Position numbers and translations under genes: made by a program
Notes under the pieces: model-generated
Databases searched by the model: none
The model's input: the letters and a program-made list of their open reading frames with translations, nothing else
Told to the model about the DNA's origin: nothing
Source: Arthrobacter sp. MYb23
GTDB taxonomy: Bacteria > Actinomycetota > Actinomycetes > Actinomycetales > Micrococcaceae
Direction: 5' to 3'
Assembly: GCF_002979775.1 (NCBI RefSeq)
Contig: NZ_PCPR01000001.1
Location: forward strand, 310,001-374,000
Length of the DNA: 64,000 bases
In this document: in pieces, positions 60,719 to 64,000 of the stretch
Layout of the letters: each line of letters begins with the position of its first letter
Numbering within the stretch: the stretch's first letter is position 1

Positions 60719-60755
60719 CTTTTGCAGGAGTTGACTGACATCAGCCCTGCAAAAG
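60719..60755 (+). other. Leader hairpin before the kdp operon
   Basis: CTTTTGCAGG (60719-60728) pairs with CCTGCAAAAG (60746-60755), extendable by GCC/GGC after one mismatch. It ends 25 nt before the first small gene, so it probably lies in the 5' leader of the kdp mRNA. No T-run follows; a role in mRNA stability or translation is possible. It does not look like a c-di-AMP riboswitch. Confidence 0.5.
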
Positions 60756-60779
60756 GGGCTCTGATGAAAGGACGTTCCA

Positions 60780-60893
60780 GTGGCCGACGTGGCTGTTGTG
60801 GTGATTCTTGTGGTGAGCATGGGAATCGTGATGTGGGTGGCCCACCTTTTGGGCAAGATGGTTGACGGCGATGGCCCGGTGAGCGGGCAATGA
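60780..60893 (+). CDS. 37-residue membrane protein ahead of kdpF
   Basis: GTG 60780 with AAAGGA 7 nt upstream, TGA at 60891-60893. One membrane helix, ADVAVVVILVVSMGIVMWVA, followed by an amphipathic tail (HLLGKMVDGDGPVSGQ). The stop overlaps the kdpF start by ATGA. It resembles KdpF only in size and is a separate product. Clear ribosome site and coupling indicate that it is made together with the Kdp pump and may be an extra small subunit. Confidence 0.68.
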   Translation: MADVAVVVILVVSMGIVMWVAHLLGKMVDGDGPVSGQ

Positions 60894-60988
60894 ACGTGGA
60901 TGCCACCATGTGGGTGAGCCTGTTCATCCTTGGTTTGGCCGTTGCCGGGTACCTGCTTGCAGTGTTGCTCAACCCGGAAAAGTGGTGA
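60890..60988 (+). CDS. kdpF: Potassium-transporting ATPase small subunit KdpF
   Basis: 32 residues. One helix (MWVSLFILGLAVAGYLLAVLL) ending in NPEKW, the standard KdpF C-terminus. It stabilises the KdpABC complex. It overlaps the preceding 37-residue gene by 4 nt and kdpA starts 7 nt after it. Missed by length filters. Confidence 0.88.
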   Translation: MNVDATMWVSLFILGLAVAGYLLAVLLNPEKW

Positions 60989-60994
60989 CGGCGG

Positions 60995-62662
60995 GTGGTC
61001 TTCAGTACTGCATCCTTCATCACCCAGATAGCCGTGTTGGTGCTCGTCCTGGCACTGCTGCACAAGCCTTTGGGTTTGTATATGGCGCGGGTCTTCTCAA
61101 GCACCAAACACGCCAAAGCTGAACGGGCCATCTACCGCCTGGCCGGGGTGGATTCCGGGACTGAACAGAGCTGGTCTGTGTATCTGCGCAGCGTTCTGCT
61201 CTTCTCGCTGATATCCATCCTGGTGATCTTCGCTCTTCAGCGCCTGCAGGCCGTGTTGCCGGGCAGCAATTCCCTGCCCGGCGTGGACCCGTGGGTTGCC
61301 ATGAACACAGCCATCTCCTTTGTCACCAATACCAACTGGCAAACGTACGTACCCGAGGCCACTGTGGGCATGTTCGTCCAGATGTGCCTGCTGGCCGTAC
61401 AGAATTTCCTGTCTGCCGCCGTCGGAATCGTGGTGGTGGTTGCCCTGATCAGGGGCATTGCGCGGACCACAACGGATCGCTTGGGCAACTTCTGGGTGGA
61501 CCTCGCCCGTGCTTCGTTCCGTATCCTGTTGCCCATCGCCACGGTGGCGGCTATCGCCCTGGTGATTGGCGGCGTCGTGCAGAACTTCTGGTCCACAGAG
61601 GTGGCCAACACCGCCACCGGCGCCAGCCAGCTGATTCCGGGTGGTCCCGTCGCTTCCCAGGAAGCAATTAAAGTTCTGGGTACTAATGGTGGCGGATACT
61701 TCAATGCCAACTCTGCCCACCCCTTTGAGAACCCGAGCGTCTTCACCAGTTTGTTCCAGGTGTTCCTCATCCTCCTGATCCCCTCAGCCCTGCCCTACAT
61801 GTACGGGCGGATGGTGGGTGACCAACGCCAGGGCTACACCGTGGCCGGTGTGATGGGAGCACTGTGGCTGACGTCCACTGTGCTGATGGCCTGGGCGGTA
61901 TCTTCCGCGCAGGGAACCGCAACCGCAGCAGCCGGTGGCTTGGGAGAAGGTTTCGAACAGCGGCTGGGGCCCGCAGCGAGCTCCATCTTCGCCGCGTCCA
62001 CTACGCTCACGTCCACCGGTGCCGTCAACGTTGCCCACGATTCCCTGCCTCCCTTGGCTGGTGGCGTCGCGATGCTGAACATGATGCTCGGCGAAGTTGC
62101 TCCGGGCGGAACCGGATCCGGACTCTACGGAATGCTGGTCCTGGCCATCATTGCGGTGTTCATTGCCGGGCTGATGGTGGGGCGAACCCCGGAATTCCTG
62201 GGAAAGAAGATCGGCCCACGCGAAATGAAGATCGCGGCGCTCTACATCCTGGTGACCCCGACCTTGGTGCTGGTGCTCGCCGGAATCTCCTCCCTCCTCC
62301 CCGAGGTGATGGCAAATGCTCCGGCATCCGGGCCGCATCAATTCAGCGAACTGCTCTACGCGTTCACCTCCGGTGCCAACAACAACGGCTCAGCTTTCGG
62401 TGGCATCACCAGCTCCGGCCCCTACCTGTCCACGATGCTTGGGCTGGCCATGCTGTTGGGCCGGTTCCTGCCCATCGCGTTGGTCCTTGCACTGGCTGGC
62501 TCGCTGGCGCGGCAAAGGAAGATCCCGGCCTCATCCGGAACGGTTCCAACACATGGCCCGCTGTTCGGCTCCTTGCTGCTGGGCGTAACCGTGATCCTGA
62601 CCGCTTTGAGTTACTTTCCGGCCCTGGCATTGGGCCCCCTCGCAGAAGGACTTATCAAATGA
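60995..62662 (+). CDS. kdpA: Potassium-transporting ATPase subunit A
   Basis: 555 residues from GTG 60995. The K+-binding subunit has four pore repeats: VTNTNWQTYVPE, LGTNGGGYFNANSAHPFENPS, TSTGAVNV and NNNGSAFGG. Around ten helices. Motifs match KdpA fully, including GRTPEFLGKKIGPREMK. It carries K+ across the membrane driven by KdpB. The stop overlaps kdpB by ATGA. Ribosome site is weak, consistent with coupling to kdpF. Confidence 0.97.
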   Translation: MVFSTASFITQIAVLVLVLALLHKPLGLYMARVFSSTKHAKAERAIYRLAGVDSGTEQSWSVYLRSVLLFSLISILVIFALQRLQAVLPGSNSLPGVDPWVAMNTAISFVTNTNWQTYVPEATVGMFVQMCLLAVQNFLSAAVGIVVVVALIRGIARTTTDRLGNFWVDLARASFRILLPIATVAAIALVIGGVVQNFWSTEVANTATGASQLIPGGPVASQEAIKVLGTNGGGYFNANSAHPFENPSVFTSLFQVFLILLIPSALPYMYGRMVGDQRQGYTVAGVMGALWLTSTVLMAWAVSSAQGTATAAAGGLGEGFEQRLGPAASSIFAASTTLTSTGAVNVAHDSLPPLAGGVAMLNMMLGEVAPGGTGSGLYGMLVLAIIAVFIAGLMVGRTPEFLGKKIGPREMKIAALYILVTPTLVLVLAGISSLLPEVMANAPASGPHQFSELLYAFTSGANNNGSAFGGITSSGPYLSTMLGLAMLLGRFLPIALVLALAGSLARQRKIPASSGTVPTHGPLFGSLLLGVTVILTALSYFPALALGPLAEGLIK

Positions 62663-64000
62663 CCAGCTCCAGCACGGTTCCGGCCGCGGAGACCCCATCA
62701 CCCGTCAACACCAGCGGCACTCCGGCCCCTGGTCAGCCCGGCCACCACCACGCCAAGGCGCCGGCGAAACTCAACGCGTCAACCCTTCTGGCAGCGCTTC
62801 CTCTAGCTTTCAGGAAACTGGATCCACGGCAGATGATCCACTCCCCCGTGATGTTTGTGGTGCTGGTGGGGGCAGCGGCCTGCACTGTGATCTGTTTCCT
62901 GAAACCTGACGTTTTTGGCATCGCGGTGACCGTATGGCTTTGGCTCACGGTCCTGTTCGGCACCCTCGCCGAGGCCATCGCCGAAGGGCGCGGGAAGGCA
63001 CAGGCGGACAGCCTCCGCGCCAGCCGACAGGGCGTGATGGCCCGGCTCCGCTTGGAAGATGGAACCATCAAAGAAGTTGCCGGCACAGATCTGAAGCTAA
63101 ATGACGTGGTCATCTGTGAGGCCGGGGATGTGATCCCTTCCGACGGAGAAATCATTGAGGGCCTGGCCAGCGTGGACGAGTCCACCATCACCGGCGAATC
63201 TGCGCCCGTCATCAGGGAATCCGGCGGAGACCGATCCTCCGTCACCGGCGGCACCAAGGTCCTCTCTGACAGGATCGTAGTGCGCATTACCGCTGAGCCA
63301 GGAGCCACGTTCATCGACAGGATGATCAAGCTGGTTGAGGGCGCTGTCCGGCAAAAGACCCCCAACGAGATCGCCCTGCACGTCCTCCTCGTCTCGCTGA
63401 GCATCGTGTTCCTGGTGGTCACCATGGCCTTGGCACCCTTCGCATCCCTTGCGGACGCTACCCCGTCTCCGATCGTCCTGGTGGCGCTGCTGGTCTGCCT
63501 GATTCCCACCACCATCGGGGCCTTGGTCCCGGCCATCGGCATAGCTGGCATGGATCGACTGGTGCAGCACAACGTCCTGGCCACGTCCGGACGGGCGGTA
63601 GAAACAGCCGGCGACATCACCACACTGTTGTTGGACAAGACCGGCACCATCACCTACGGCAACCGCCGGGCCGTCAACTTTTTCCCGGCCAACGATGTTG
63701 AAATGACGGAACTCATCACCGCCGCGAGGCTCTCCAGCCTCGCGGACGAAACCCCGGAGGGCCGCTCAATTGTGGAACTCGCCAGCGCCAAAGGTACGGA
63801 CGGCCCCGATTTGGCGGCTCTTCGCAGCAGCTACTCCGACATCACCATTGTGGAGTTCACGGCCAGCACACGCATGAGCGGACTGGATCTGAACGGGCGC
63901 CTCATCCGCAAAGGGGCAGCGTCCGCCGTCGGGAATTTCGTCACCGACGCCGGAGGTCGCCTTCCAGCGGAAGTCCAGCGACGCGTTCAGGAGATTTCTG
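62659..64000 (+). CDS. kdpB: Potassium-transporting ATPase ATP-binding subunit B (partial)
   Basis: Start ATG 62659; 447 codons before the window ends. An N-terminal extension of about 45 residues rich in Ser, Pro and His precedes the first helices (MFVVLVGAAACTVICFL and VTVWLWLTVLFGTLAEAIAEGRGKAQADSLR). The actuator domain has VDESTITGESAPV; the phosphorylation site is Asp 326 in LLLDKTGTITYGNR. P-type ATPase that drives the pump. kdpC and probably kdpD/kdpE would follow beyond the window. Confidence 0.97.
   Translation, partial: MTSSSTVPAAETPSPVNTSGTPAPGQPGHHHAKAPAKLNASTLLAALPLAFRKLDPRQMIHSPVMFVVLVGAAACTVICFLKPDVFGIAVTVWLWLTVLFGTLAEAIAEGRGKAQADSLRASRQGVMARLRLEDGTIKEVAGTDLKLNDVVICEAGDVIPSDGEIIEGLASVDESTITGESAPVIRESGGDRSSVTGGTKVLSDRIVVRITAEPGATFIDRMIKLVEGAVRQKTPNEIALHVLLVSLSIVFLVVTMALAPFASLADATPSPIVLVALLVCLIPTTIGALVPAIGIAGMDRLVQHNVLATSGRAVETAGDITTLLLDKTGTITYGNRRAVNFFPANDVEMTELITAARLSSLADETPEGRSIVELASAKGTDGPDLAALRSSYSDITIVEFTASTRMSGLDLNGRLIRKGAASAVGNFVTDAGGRLPAEVQRRVQEIS

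Noticed and set aside
60540-60780. c-di-AMP (ydaO-type) riboswitch before kdp
   Set aside because: The leader is too short and lacks the conserved multi-helix arrangement; the inverted repeats are explained by operators and one hairpin.

Overview
The window looks like chromosomal DNA of a high-GC actinobacterium, most likely an Arthrobacter/Paenarthrobacter-type member of the Micrococcaceae. This rests on codon use, frequent GTG/TTG starts behind GGGGGA or GGAGG ribosome sites, a mycothiol-type DinB enzyme, LAxTG (class E type) sortase motifs and a fused RmlC-RmlD protein. No rRNA, true tRNA, CRISPR array, phage or transposase was found.

Layout. 1-2650: start of a secreted protease-like gene, then a Ro60 (TROVE) locus on the minus strand. 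Its leader holds two tandem RNAs that I read as Y RNAs of the YrlA type, each carrying parts of a tRNA in permuted order. 2685-15150: small metabolic and regulatory genes: cupin, DUF2000/AraC, glyoxalase-fold protein/MarR with twin operators, three lipoproteins, mycothiol enzyme, methyltransferase, PadR pair, GNAT, MerR and HxlR/glyoxalase-fold pair. 15358-15574: a tandem array of 32-bp units. 15575-20045: three-gene 2-oxoacid dehydrogenase operon (E1 alpha, E1 beta, E2) with a divergent Lrp regulator. 20042-40776: exopolysaccharide region: wecB, rmlA, rmlB, fused rmlCD, tyrosine kinase/chain-length regulator, three glycosyltransferases, flippase, priming phosphotransferase, ugd, a DUF4012 protein, a sortase substrate, two tiny membrane proteins, an O-antigen ligase/polymerase-like protein, and a decayed galU. 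40924-43196: a gene relic and two alpha/beta hydrolases. 43397-54959: a catabolic island: a five-gene minus-strand operon (TauE-type exporter, amidohydrolase, MFS transporter, FAH hydrolase, polysaccharide-deacetylase-like enzyme), GntR and LuxR regulators, and a plus-strand APC permease followed by two proteins resembling the small and large subunits of N,N-dimethylformamidase. 55091-58788: a dispersed repeat, lipoproteins, and a five-gene operon of tiny membrane proteins with a BldC-like DNA-binding protein. 59088-64000: potassium uptake, trkH diverging from kdpFAB, with three copies of an 18-bp operator between them and an extra 37-residue protein ahead of kdpF.

Most interesting: the Ro60 locus. 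Its two RNAs are 7 nt apart and share a bipartite motif (GGGCCGG near the 5' end, CAAACATG near the 3' end). The 3' strand of the second RNA ends 6 nt before the Shine-Dalgarno of Ro60, which moves the Ro60 start from the long-ORF ATG at 2403 to a GTG at 2331. Other strong observations are the dimethylformamidase-like island, the potassium operator cluster, the small proteins missed by length cut-offs, and the intergenic repeat families. All calls are from reading the sequence; no database search was run.
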